The notes beneath the pieces were generated by a model. That model had not been told where the DNA came from. It did not search any database and saw nothing but the letters and a program-made list of their open reading frames with translations. This document shows positions 1 through 5,902 of a stretch of 5,902 bases of DNA, piece after piece. The stretch is taken from assembly GCA_025963345.1 (NCBI GenBank), contig JAOPUS010000415.1, positions 1 to 5,902 of the forward strand, written 5' to 3'. Position numbers and translations under genes: made by a program. This DNA is from Blastococcus sp. (GTDB lineage Bacteria > Actinomycetota > Actinomycetes > Mycobacteriales > Geodermatophilaceae). Positions within the stretch are counted from its first letter, which is position 1; each line of letters begins with the position of its first letter.

Positions 1-1818
1 ACGGCGCCCTCTCCCCCCACGGCCCCGCACCGGCCGCGCCGCCGGCTCAGCCCGCAGCAGGTGCTCGTCGGGCTGGGCGCGCTGCTCGTCGTGGCCGCCG
101 CCCTCGCGTTCGTCGCCGTCGCGTGGACCCGCTTCGGCGTGGCGTTCCAGGCCGGCGTGATGCTCGTCGTCACCGCACTGCTGTGCGGAGCCTCGGCCTG
201 GACCGCCCGCAAGGGCTTGCGCGCGACCGAGGAGGCGCTCGCCGCTGCCGGCGCCGCCCTGCTCGCGGTCGATCTCGGCGCGGCCCGTGCCCTCGGGCTC
301 TTCGCGCTCGAGGACGTCCCCCTCCGGCCCTGGTGGGCGATCTCCTGCGGCGTCGTCGTCGCGGCAGGCCTGGGCCTGGGCCGCCTGACGAGGACGACGG
401 CGACCTGGCCGCTGGTCGCCCTGCTCGCCGCCCAGCCGCTGCCGTTCCTGCTCCTCACCGGCGAGCTGCTGACCGGCCCCGCCGGGGTGGCCGTCGCGCT
501 GGCGGTGGCGGGCGCCGACGTCATGGCGGCCCGCGCGCTGCGTCCGGCGCTGACGCCCGTGGCCCGGGTGCTCGCCGGCGTCGCGACCGTCATCGGCGTC
601 CTCGGCGGGCTGGCGACGGCAGCCGGCTCCGACACCGGCCACTCCTGGACGGCGACCGGCGTGCTCGCCCTCGGCGGCGCCGGCGCTGTAGCCCTCGGCC
701 GTCGCAGCGGTGCCTCCCGGTTCCCCGAGGTCGTCCCGGGCGCGGTCGGGGCCGTGGTCGGACTGGCGCTGGCCGGTTCGCTGCGCACGGTCGGCCAGCC
801 CGGGCCGTGGATCGCGGTCGGTCTGGGTCTCACGCTGCTCACCCTCGCCGTCCTGCTCGCGAGCCGGACCGCTGCGGCCGCGGGAGTCGTCACGTCCGGC
901 CTGGCCCTGGCCGGGATGCACGCCGCCCTGATGGCTGACGACGAACGCCTCGGTGCGCTCGCACTTGTCGCACTCCTCGCGGTGGTGCCGGCGACCCTGG
1001 CCGCGCTGCGGCTGCCCCTGCTGCGCCGGCAGGCCACCGCCGCGGCGCTGCTGGCTCCGTGGGCGGCGATCCTGCTGGCCCGGGCCGACGGCCTGCTCTC
1101 GGCGACCGACGCCGGGCTGCTCCTCGCTCTCCTGGCCGCACTCGCGTTCGCCGTCGCCACCCTGCGAGCGGAGCAGTCCGAGGAGTGGGTCGCCGCTGCC
1201 GCCGGCGCCGTCGCCGGACTCACCGCGGGCCTGATCACCAGCGGCGCCCAGGCGTGGGGCCAGGTGGCGATCCAGCTCGGTATCGCAGGGGTCGCCGCCG
1301 GGAGCTACGCGATCGTCGCCCACCGGCGGTGGGTCGGCGTCGTGGCCACGGCAGACCTGGTGATCGCCTCCTGGATCGCGATCGGCGGCGCCGGGGTGGA
1401 GACGCCGGAGGCCTACACCGGTCCCGCCGCTGTTGGCCTGCTGCTCGTCGCGATCCCGGCCCTGCGCTCCGGCGCGGGGTCATGGGCGGCCGAGGGGGCG
1501 GCCGTCGGCGTGGCCCTGGTGCCGTCGGCGCTGGTCGTGGTCGCGGAGCCGACCGCTCTGCGGCTGGTGCTCGTCCTCGCCGCGGCGACCGTCCTCACCG
1601 TCGCAGGCACGCTCCTGCACCGGCAGGCCCCGTTCGTGGTGGGGGCCGGGGCGCTCTTCGTCGTCGCGGTGGGGCGGCTCGCGCCGTACGCGCCGCTGCT
1701 CCCCCGCTGGGTCACCCTGGGCGCCGCCGGTCTCCTGCTTCTCGTCGTGGGTGCGACCTACGAACGCCGCCGACAGCAGGCGCGGGAGGCCGTGGCCTGG
1801 GTGACCGAGATGCGCTAG
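1..1818 (+). CDS. Large polytopic membrane protein, C-terminal part (5' end outside window); SCO7613-type family suspected
   Basis: The frame is open from base 1 to the TAG at 1816-1818, giving 605 visible residues. The first 20 codons encode a Pro/Arg-rich linker ending in RRLSPQQ that leads straight into the first hydrophobic segment (VLVGLGALLVVAAALAF). The GTG at 61 lies at the start of that segment, has no convincing ribosome binding site, and is unlikely to be the real start, so the gene is cut by the window edge. The rest is a chain of roughly 17-20 hydrophobic Ala/Leu/Val/Gly-rich segments joined by short loops with few charged residues. It ends with a segment after LPRWVTLGAAG, then a charged cytoplasmic-looking tail (ATYERRRQQAREAVAW). 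From memory of the family, this pattern matches actinobacterial membrane proteins with an SCO7613-type C-terminal domain, which often start with a zinc ribbon; that part would be off-window. Function is unknown and no catalytic motif is visible. It converges on the RND gene and shares its stop region. Confidence 0.8.
   Translation, partial: TAPSPPTAPHRPRRRLSPQQVLVGLGALLVVAAALAFVAVAWTRFGVAFQAGVMLVVTALLCGASAWTARKGLRATEEALAAAGAALLAVDLGAARALGLFALEDVPLRPWWAISCGVVVAAGLGLGRLTRTTATWPLVALLAAQPLPFLLLTGELLTGPAGVAVALAVAGADVMAARALRPALTPVARVLAGVATVIGVLGGLATAAGSDTGHSWTATGVLALGGAGAVALGRRSGASRFPEVVPGAVGAVVGLALAGSLRTVGQPGPWIAVGLGLTLLTLAVLLASRTAAAAGVVTSGLALAGMHAALMADDERLGALALVALLAVVPATLAALRLPLLRRQATAAALLAPWAAILLARADGLLSATDAGLLLALLAALAFAVATLRAEQSEEWVAAAAGAVAGLTAGLITSGAQAWGQVAIQLGIAGVAAGSYAIVAHRRWVGVVATADLVIASWIAIGGAGVETPEAYTGPAAVGLLLVAIPALRSGAGSWAAEGAAVGVALVPSALVVVAEPTALRLVLVLAAATVLTVAGTLLHRQAPFVVGAGALFVVAVGRLAPYAPLLPRWVTLGAAGLLLLVVGATYERRRQQAREAVAWVTEMR
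1815..1818. other. CTAG shared by two convergent stop codons
   Basis: The palindrome CTAG contains the TAG stop of the plus-strand membrane protein (1816-1818) and, on the other strand, the TAG stop of the RND permease (1817-1815). The genes overlap tail to tail by four bases, so any terminator for either gene must lie inside the coding sequence of the other. Confidence 0.9.
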
Positions 1819-4800
1819 GTGGTCTCCACCTGCTTCGCGGCCTCCCGCTCCCGCTTCGGCTTGCCGAAGCGGAGGTAGAGCGACGGGATGACGAAGAGGC
1901 TGAGCAACGTAGAGGTGAAGAGCCCTCCGAGGATGACCACCGCCAGCGGGTGCTCGATCTCCTGACCTGGCCGTGCCCCGAGAACCACGAGCGGAACCAG
2001 GGCGAGGCCGGTCGCCAGGGACGTCATCAGGATCGGCGCCAGCCGTTCGCGGGCCGCGCGGATCACCAGGCCGACGCCGAATGTCTCGCCCTCCTCCCGT
2101 TCGAGGTGCTGGGCGTGGCTGATCAGCAGGATGCCGTTGCGGGCGGCGATCCCGAAGACGGTGAAGAACCCGACCAGGGAACCGATGGAGATGATCCCCC
2201 CGGTCGAGAAGGCGGCCAGCACCCCGCCGACCAGAGCGATGGGCAGCGTGACGAAGGAGAGCAGGGCCGGGCGCCAGCTGCCGAGCGAGACCTGCAGCAG
2301 CAGGAAGATGAGGACCAGGGCGATCGCGCCGGTGGTGAACAGCCGCTCCGAGGCCGCCTGCTGCTCCTCGAACTCCCCGAAGAGCTCCACGTGGTAGCCG
2401 CGGGGGAACTCGTGCGCGTCCAGCTGGCCGTCCAGCTCTTCCCCCACGGTCCCGATGTCGACACCCTCGACGTCGGCGAGGACGTCCAGGTGCCGTGAGC
2501 CGTCCTCGCGGTCGATCGAGTTGGCGGCCGGCTGCAGGGTGACCGAGGCGACGTCGCTCAGCTTGATCCGCTGACCGGAGGGCGTGTCGATCAGCAGGTT
2601 CGCCACATCGGGGACACTGTCGCGGACCTCCGGAACACTCCAGACCACGACGTCGTACGCCCGGCCGGCGCGGAAGATGTCGCCGACCTCCTCGCCGGCG
2701 ACCAGCGTCGCGGCAGCCCGGCGCACGTCCCCGGGCTTGAGCCCGTACCGGCCGGCCCGCTCCATGTCCACCTGGACGTCGAGCTGCGGGACGTCCGTGT
2801 GCAGGCTGGAGTGCTCGTTGACCACGCCGTTGATGCCGCCGAGGATCTCCTCGATCTGCGCCGCTTCGTCCGTGAGGGTGTGCAGGTCGGGCCCGAACAG
2901 CCGGATGACGATGGGTTCACTGCCGCCCGCGACGACCTCCTTGACCCGCTCGTCCAAGTAGGTCTTCCGGTCGCGGAAGAGGCCGGGGTAGTTCGCGACG
3001 ACCTCGTCGACCGCGGCGATCGTCGCGTCGTAGTCGACGTGTGGATCGATGCTGATCCAGTTCTCACCGAAGTTGATGCCGTAGGGCTCGTCCCCCTGGA
3101 AGGCCTGGCCGATGTGCGCGCCGAAGTTGCGCACCCCCGGGATGGCCTGGAGGTCCTTGGCGGCCGCCAGGGTGATCCGCTGCATCTCCACGGACGACGT
3201 GCCGGGTTGGGACACCCAGTGCATGAGGAAGTCCCGCTCCTTGAAGTGCGGGAGCAATGCCTGTCCCAGCGTGGGGATGACGGCCAGCGCCAGGACGAGC
3301 AGCAGGCCGGTCCCGGCGTAGATCCGCCCCGGCCGGCGGATGATCCGCGTCAGCAGGCCGGCGTAGCCCCGCTGCAGCCGGCGCACCATCGGCGACTCAC
3401 GTCGTTCGACGGGAGCTTTGCGCAGCAAGATCAGGGTCAGCGCCGGCGTCACGGTCAGGGCCACCACGAGCGAGGCCAGGATCGCCAGCGTGTACGAGAG
3501 GGCCAGCGGCTGGAAGAAAGCACCGGTCAGCCCTTCCAGGAGGAACACGGGCAGGGAGGCCGCGACGATGATGAGCGTCGCGAAGACGATCGGGCTCCGG
3601 ACCTCCAGTGACGCCTCCAGGATGACCTTGGCCGTCGAGACGCCACTGCCGGACAGCCGATGTTGCCGCAACCGCCGCACGATGTTCTCGACGTCGATGA
3701 TCGCGTCGTCGACGAGCGCCCCCAGGGCTATCACCAGCCCGGCCAGGGTCATCGTGTTGATGGTCTGGTCCTGCGCGTGCAGAACGAGCAGGCTGGCCGT
3801 GAGCGACAGCGGGATGGTCGCCAGGCTGATGAGGGCCACGCGCCACTCGAACAGGAACAGCGCCAGGATCACCGCGACCAGCAGGAAGCCGAGGATGATC
3901 GCCTCGGTCAGATTGTCGATCGCCGTCTGGATGAAGTTCTCCTGCTGGAAGATCGTGGAGTCGAACCGGACGCTGGGCAGGCTCGGCTCCAGGGACTCGA
4001 CGACCTCCTCCACGCCGTGCGTCAGCTCGACCGTGTCGGCCCACGGCAACTTCTCGACAATGAGCATCAGGCCGAGCTCGCCGTTGACGGCGCCGTCTCC
4101 GAGGAGCGGCTGGTGGTCCTCCACGACGTTCGCGACATCACCCAGCCGCACGACCGGCGGGGGGGCCTCGGCGTCGGACTCCGTCTCCGCCCCCGGGTCG
4201 GTGAGCGCGACCGGTGCCACCGTCTCGATCGGGACCTGGGCGAGGTCGGCGGGCGTGACGATGGGCAGCACCGTGCGCACGTTCAGCCGCTGGCTGGGCG
4301 TCTCCACGATTCCGCCGGGACCGATGATCGACCCCTTGTCGTGCAGCAGGAGTCCGGAGTCCACGGCCTCCGCGGTGGTCTCCATCACCTGATCGAGACT
4401 GATGCCGTGCTGCTGCATCGCCTCCGGCCGGACCTGCACCTGCATCATCTGCAGCCGCTCGCCCCACAGGGTCACGTTGGCGACACCGGGTACCTGGAGC
4501 AGCCGTGCGCGGATCGTCCAGTAGGCCGTCATGGACATCTGGATGAGGGACTGGTCGTGCGATGTCATCCCGATCTTGACTGCCCGGCTGGTTGCCGACG
4601 CCGGGGCGAGCATGACCGGCGGGGCGGCCCAGGTGGGCAGGGTGGAGCTGACCCCCGTCATACGTTCCTGGACGAGCTGGCGTGCCGAGATCAGGTCCAC
4701 GTCCCGATCGAAGATCAGCGTCACGCTGGAGAGCTGGGGCGACGACTTGGAGCGCAGGATGTCCAGGCCCTCCACGCCGTTGAACGCCTGCTCGAGCGGG

Positions 4801-5024
4801 ACGGTGACCAGTTCCTCGACGTCAGCCGTGGAGAGGCCGAGGCAGATCGTCTGGACGACGACCCTCGGGGGCGCGAACTCGGGGAAGACGTCCAAGCGGG
4901 ACGACGGGAGGACGACGATCCCCACGGCCATGACCAGCGCACCGACGGCGGCAACCAGGTGCCGGAAGCGCAGGCTGGTCGCGACCGCCCAGCCCATGAG
5001 TGTCCGCCGCTGCCCGGCCATCAC
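1815..5024 (-). CDS. RND-superfamily efflux permease, CusA/CzcA (HME)-like
   Basis: A complete inner-membrane pump subunit of 1069 residues, normal for RND permeases (about 1000-1100), expected to export substrate using the proton gradient. Twelve membrane segments fit at about 22-40, 374-392, 396-414, 424-444, 478-497, 508-534, 568-586, 896-912, 918-938, 944-970, 996-1016 and 1026-1052. Large extracytoplasmic loops lie at about 41-372 and 587-893. Family motifs include DVFPEFAPPRVVVQT (45-59), VPLEQAFNGVEGL (75-87), RQLVQERM (115-122) and, in TM4, VDDAIIDVEN (438-447). D439 and E446 align with CzcA D408 and E415, while the CzcA D402 position is Ala433. R962 sits where CusA has E939 and H602 near CusA M573, so copper/silver specificity is not supported and the substrate is open. 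An acidic Pro-rich insert lies at 275-290. GTG 5024 is followed at once by ATG 5021; the ATG has better spacing to GGTGG and is an equally good start, one residue shorter. The gene follows the adaptor with a coupled junction. Confidence 0.93.
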   Translation of the reverse strand: MMAGQRRTLMGWAVATSLRFRHLVAAVGALVMAVGIVVLPSSRLDVFPEFAPPRVVVQTICLGLSTADVEELVTVPLEQAFNGVEGLDILRSKSSPQLSSVTLIFDRDVDLISARQLVQERMTGVSSTLPTWAAPPVMLAPASATSRAVKIGMTSHDQSLIQMSMTAYWTIRARLLQVPGVANVTLWGERLQMMQVQVRPEAMQQHGISLDQVMETTAEAVDSGLLLHDKGSIIGPGGIVETPSQRLNVRTVLPIVTPADLAQVPIETVAPVALTDPGAETESDAEAPPPVVRLGDVANVVEDHQPLLGDGAVNGELGLMLIVEKLPWADTVELTHGVEEVVESLEPSLPSVRFDSTIFQQENFIQTAIDNLTEAIILGFLLVAVILALFLFEWRVALISLATIPLSLTASLLVLHAQDQTINTMTLAGLVIALGALVDDAIIDVENIVRRLRQHRLSGSGVSTAKVILEASLEVRSPIVFATLIIVAASLPVFLLEGLTGAFFQPLALSYTLAILASLVVALTVTPALTLILLRKAPVERRESPMVRRLQRGYAGLLTRIIRRPGRIYAGTGLLLVLALAVIPTLGQALLPHFKERDFLMHWVSQPGTSSVEMQRITLAAAKDLQAIPGVRNFGAHIGQAFQGDEPYGINFGENWISIDPHVDYDATIAAVDEVVANYPGLFRDRKTYLDERVKEVVAGGSEPIVIRLFGPDLHTLTDEAAQIEEILGGINGVVNEHSSLHTDVPQLDVQVDMERAGRYGLKPGDVRRAAATLVAGEEVGDIFRAGRAYDVVVWSVPEVRDSVPDVANLLIDTPSGQRIKLSDVASVTLQPAANSIDREDGSRHLDVLADVEGVDIGTVGEELDGQLDAHEFPRGYHVELFGEFEEQQAASERLFTTGAIALVLIFLLLQVSLGSWRPALLSFVTLPIALVGGVLAAFSTGGIISIGSLVGFFTVFGIAARNGILLISHAQHLEREEGETFGVGLVIRAARERLAPILMTSLATGLALVPLVVLGARPGQEIEHPLAVVILGGLFTSTLLSLFVIPSLYLRFGKPKREREAAKQVETT
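1817..1831. repeat. Short inverted repeat just after the plus-strand stop
   Basis: Arms aggtgg (1817-1822) and ccacct (1826-1831) pair perfectly over 6 bp around a TCT loop. The repeat begins in the stop codon of the plus-strand gene and covers the last codons of the RND permease. Alone it is short and has no U-tract. It may add to the stronger hairpin 20 bases further on, but could be coincidental. Confidence 0.35.
1851..1872 (+). terminator. Perfect 10-bp hairpin inside the RND 3' coding end, candidate terminator for the plus-strand gene
   Basis: Arms ccgcttcggc (1851-1860) and gccgaagcgg (1863-1872) are exact reverse complements separated by TT. In RNA this would give a very GC-rich stem with a small loop. 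It begins 33 bases after the plus-strand stop and encodes RFGKPKR near the C-terminus of the RND permease. No T-run follows on either strand, so it is not a textbook intrinsic terminator, but actinobacterial terminators often lack one. On the minus strand the hairpin precedes the RND stop codon, so a role in ending plus-strand transcription is more sensible. The structure is seen directly; the function is inferred. Confidence 0.45.
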
Positions 5025-5464
5025 TCGCCACCGCTGATGCCGGCCTCCACGCCGACCAGCTCCGCGGCGCCGACGGTGACGACCGCGGCGCCCGGCTCAG
5101 GGCCGGTACTGAGCACGGCAGTGCCTCCGTCGACGCCGGCGATCGTGATGGGTGCGCGCTGGTAGACGCGTGGTTCCAGTTCGACGAAGGTCCACGTCCC
5201 TCCGTCGGCGTCGTACAGCACCGCGGCGTACGGGATGGAGAGGGCACCCGCCTGTCCCGACACCGGTGCCGTCGCGACACCCAGGCGCCGTTCGGCGTCC
5301 TCGATGAGGGTCAGGCGCGCCGGCCCGCCGTCGGCGGCGGTCTCCACCGACGCCGGTGCGACGGCAAGGTCCTCCTCGGCCTCCGCCGCGCTCTGACAAC
5401 CGGCGAGTGCCAGCGTGCCGGCCACGAACAGCGAGGCGATCCCGTACGGACGAGCGGTCCTCAT
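5021..5464 (-). CDS. Miniature RND adaptor-like lipoprotein (alternative separate gene, start ATG 5464)
   Basis: Read from ATG 5464 this is a 147-residue protein with a classic lipoprotein signal: MRTARPYG, a hydrophobic stretch, and lipobox LAGC with Cys23 (codon 5398-5396). After an acidic, Ala-rich linker, residues 51-68 (LTLIEDAERRLGVATAPV) resemble the start of adaptor mature domains. Residues 76-140 (from SIPYAAVLYDADGGTWTF to VVTVGAAELVGVE) resemble the beta-barrel/membrane-proximal end of CusB-like adaptors. The lipoyl and alpha-helical hairpin domains that usually sit between are absent, so it cannot reach a TolC channel. It is probably anchored by lipid to the outer face of the membrane and docks on one or both RND permeases. 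AGGA and AGG motifs lie 13 and 7 bases upstream of the ATG. The TGATG overlap with the next gene indicates co-translation. It is listed separately because it may be an independent cistron even though the upstream frame reads into it. Confidence 0.65.
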   Translation of the reverse strand: MRTARPYGIASLFVAGTLALAGCQSAAEAEEDLAVAPASVETAADGGPARLTLIEDAERRLGVATAPVSGQAGALSIPYAAVLYDADGGTWTFVELEPRVYQRAPITIAGVDGGTAVLSTGPEPGAAVVTVGAAELVGVEAGISGGE

Positions 5465-5902
5465 CACAGCACCTGTTTCCTGCTTGGTCTGGTTGTCGTG
5501 GAATGCGTGCTTTGCGTGGCCGACAGCGGGCTCCCGTGGTTCGCCGTCCGGTGTGTCGAGCCCGATGACCGGCGGCGGGCGGAGCCCCCCGACGGCGGCG
5601 ACCAGGCCCGGGACCAGGAAGAGCACCACGACGGTGGACGTGACGAGCCCACCCAGGAGCGCGATCGCAAAGGGCTGCAGCAACTCCAGGCCGGGTCCCC
5701 CGATGACGGCCGCCGGGAGGAACGCGGCGGCGGAGACGAGGACGGCGACGGTCACCGGCGGGCTCTGTTCGCGGGCGGCAGACCACACCGCATGCGCCGG
5801 CGTCCCACCTCCGGTTCCCAGCAGGGCCTGGGCATGCCGGACGAGCACCAGCGACTGGCGGACCGCCAGCGCGACGACGGCCAGGACCGCGGCCAGGGCC
5901 GC
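5021..5902 (-). CDS. Second RND permease (C-terminal part) reading in frame into an adaptor-like lipoprotein domain; 5' end outside window
   Basis: The frame is open from the right edge to the TGA at 5023-5021, giving 293 visible residues. Residues 1-23 are the end of a TM10-like segment with VRQSLVLVRHAQ, matching ARNGILLISHAQ of the downstream permease. Next come an AARE motif, TM11 (about 52-71) and TM12 with LLGGLVTSTVVVLFLVP, matching ILGGLFTSTLLSLFVIP. This is therefore the C-terminal end of a divergent RND permease. A tail of about 45 residues follows, with a small His cluster (GHAKHAFH). At residue 147 begins a lipoprotein-type signal sequence and an adaptor-like domain, with no stop between. 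Read as one chain, the signal sequence would be a thirteenth membrane segment placing the adaptor domain outside the cytoplasm, which is topologically consistent because RND C-termini are cytoplasmic. Alternatively the adaptor starts on its own at ATG 5464 and the permease stop has been lost or shifted. The permease identity is sound; the fusion is unresolved. Confidence 0.75.
   Translation of the reverse strand, partial: AALAAVLAVVALAVRQSLVLVRHAQALLGTGGGTPAHAVWSAAREQSPPVTVAVLVSAAAFLPAAVIGGPGLELLQPFAIALLGGLVTSTVVVLFLVPGLVAAVGGLRPPPVIGLDTPDGEPREPAVGHAKHAFHDNQTKQETGAVMRTARPYGIASLFVAGTLALAGCQSAAEAEEDLAVAPASVETAADGGPARLTLIEDAERRLGVATAPVSGQAGALSIPYAAVLYDADGGTWTFVELEPRVYQRAPITIAGVDGGTAVLSTGPEPGAAVVTVGAAELVGVEAGISGGE
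5028..5032 (-). promoter_or_regulatory. Weak ribosome binding site of the RND permease, within the adaptor's last codons
   Basis: On the minus strand, GGTGG lies 6 bases before the ATG at 5021 and only 3 before the GTG at 5024, which favours the ATG. The upstream frame stops at TGA 5023-5021, overlapping that ATG by one base (TGATG). The weak site and the overlap together suggest that permease B is translated mainly by coupling to the upstream adaptor. Confidence 0.5.
5472..5481 (-). promoter_or_regulatory. Candidate ribosome binding site for the lipoprotein start at 5464
   Basis: On the minus strand the sequence AGGAAACAGG ends 7 bases before ATG 5464. Both AGGA (5481-5478) and AGG (5474-5472) are complementary to the 16S anti-Shine-Dalgarno. 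The roughly 50 bases upstream of the ATG are clearly less GC-rich than their surroundings (about 56% by hand count), as in many leader or intergenic segments. Both points favour an independent start for the adaptor, without excluding read-through from permease A. Confidence 0.5.

Noticed and set aside
61..63. GTG as the start of the plus-strand membrane protein
   Set aside because: The frame is open upstream to base 1 with a plausible Pro/Arg linker (RRLSPQQ). No Shine-Dalgarno precedes the GTG, and the first membrane segment begins immediately, so an upstream start is more likely.
1059..2498. Plus-strand open frame of 479 codons crossing the convergent junction
   Set aside because: It runs out of frame through the membrane protein and antisense through the RND gene. 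Its Arg/Gly/Pro-rich product is typical of a shadow frame in high-GC DNA.
4159..4165. G7 run as a phase-variation switch
   Set aside because: Seven bases is short for slippage-driven switching, and the run falls on Pro codons in a GC-rich insert where such runs are expected. It is noted only as a place to check sequence accuracy.
2799..4392. Further plus-strand open frames (2799-3611 and 3418-4392)
   Set aside because: Both are antisense to conserved RND porter and membrane segments, lack family motifs, and show no ribosome binding site or independent coding signal.
3660..5165. Long plus-strand open frame (501 codons) opposite the RND permease
   Set aside because: It is antisense to a clearly recognisable RND permease and extends into the adaptor. 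Its product is rich in Asp, Arg, Gln and His without any domain, as expected from antisense reading of GC-rich codons.
5464..5670. Alternative minus-strand frame ending in TGA at 5466-5464 as the true end of permease A
   Set aside because: Upstream of about 5580 this frame does not encode the TM12 motifs, which are in the frame leading to the lipoprotein. It could be the ending only after a one-base shift in the tail, so it is kept as a hypothesis and not annotated.

Overview
The window is high-GC, fully coding DNA with a strong G/C preference at third codon positions. This, the Ala/Val/Leu-rich proteins and the type of membrane protein at the left edge point to a Gram-positive actinomycete. 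A Geodermatophilaceae- or Nocardioides-like organism is a guess; the sequence does not fix the genus. No RNA gene, insertion sequence, CRISPR array or gene-free stretch over 300 bases was seen.

Layout. Bases 1-1818 (+) hold the C-terminal 605 codons of a very hydrophobic, many-spanning membrane protein whose start lies off the left edge. Its stop codon overlaps, inside a palindromic CTAG, the stop codon of a large minus-strand gene, so the two genes meet tail to tail with no intergenic DNA. The minus-strand gene (5024-1815) encodes a complete RND-superfamily permease of 1069 residues, closest in motifs to the CusA/CzcA (HME) branch. Directly upstream and translationally coupled to it (TGATG junction) is a frame running from 5021 to the right edge. 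Its visible part holds the last transmembrane segments of a second, divergent RND permease, then a short tail, then a lipoprotein-like signal sequence with an LAGC lipobox, then about 100 residues resembling the membrane-proximal part of RND periplasmic adaptors. No stop codon separates the permease and adaptor parts.

How the parts fit. The minus-strand genes look like one operon, in the order permease A, mini-adaptor, permease B. Together they would form an envelope efflux system. The adaptor lacks the alpha-hairpin and lipoyl domains that normally reach a TolC-type channel, which fits a cell without an outer membrane. The substrate is uncertain. Family resemblance suggests metal ions, but the Cu/Ag methionine triad of CusA is not recognisable at the expected places, and the acidic residues of TM4 are only partly those of CzcA. 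The plus-strand membrane protein has no evident functional link to the operon.

Most worth a second look: the stop-less join of permease A to the adaptor, the miniature adaptor itself, the paired divergent permeases, and a perfect 10-bp inverted repeat inside the 3' end of permease B. That repeat is the best candidate terminator for the convergent plus-strand gene.
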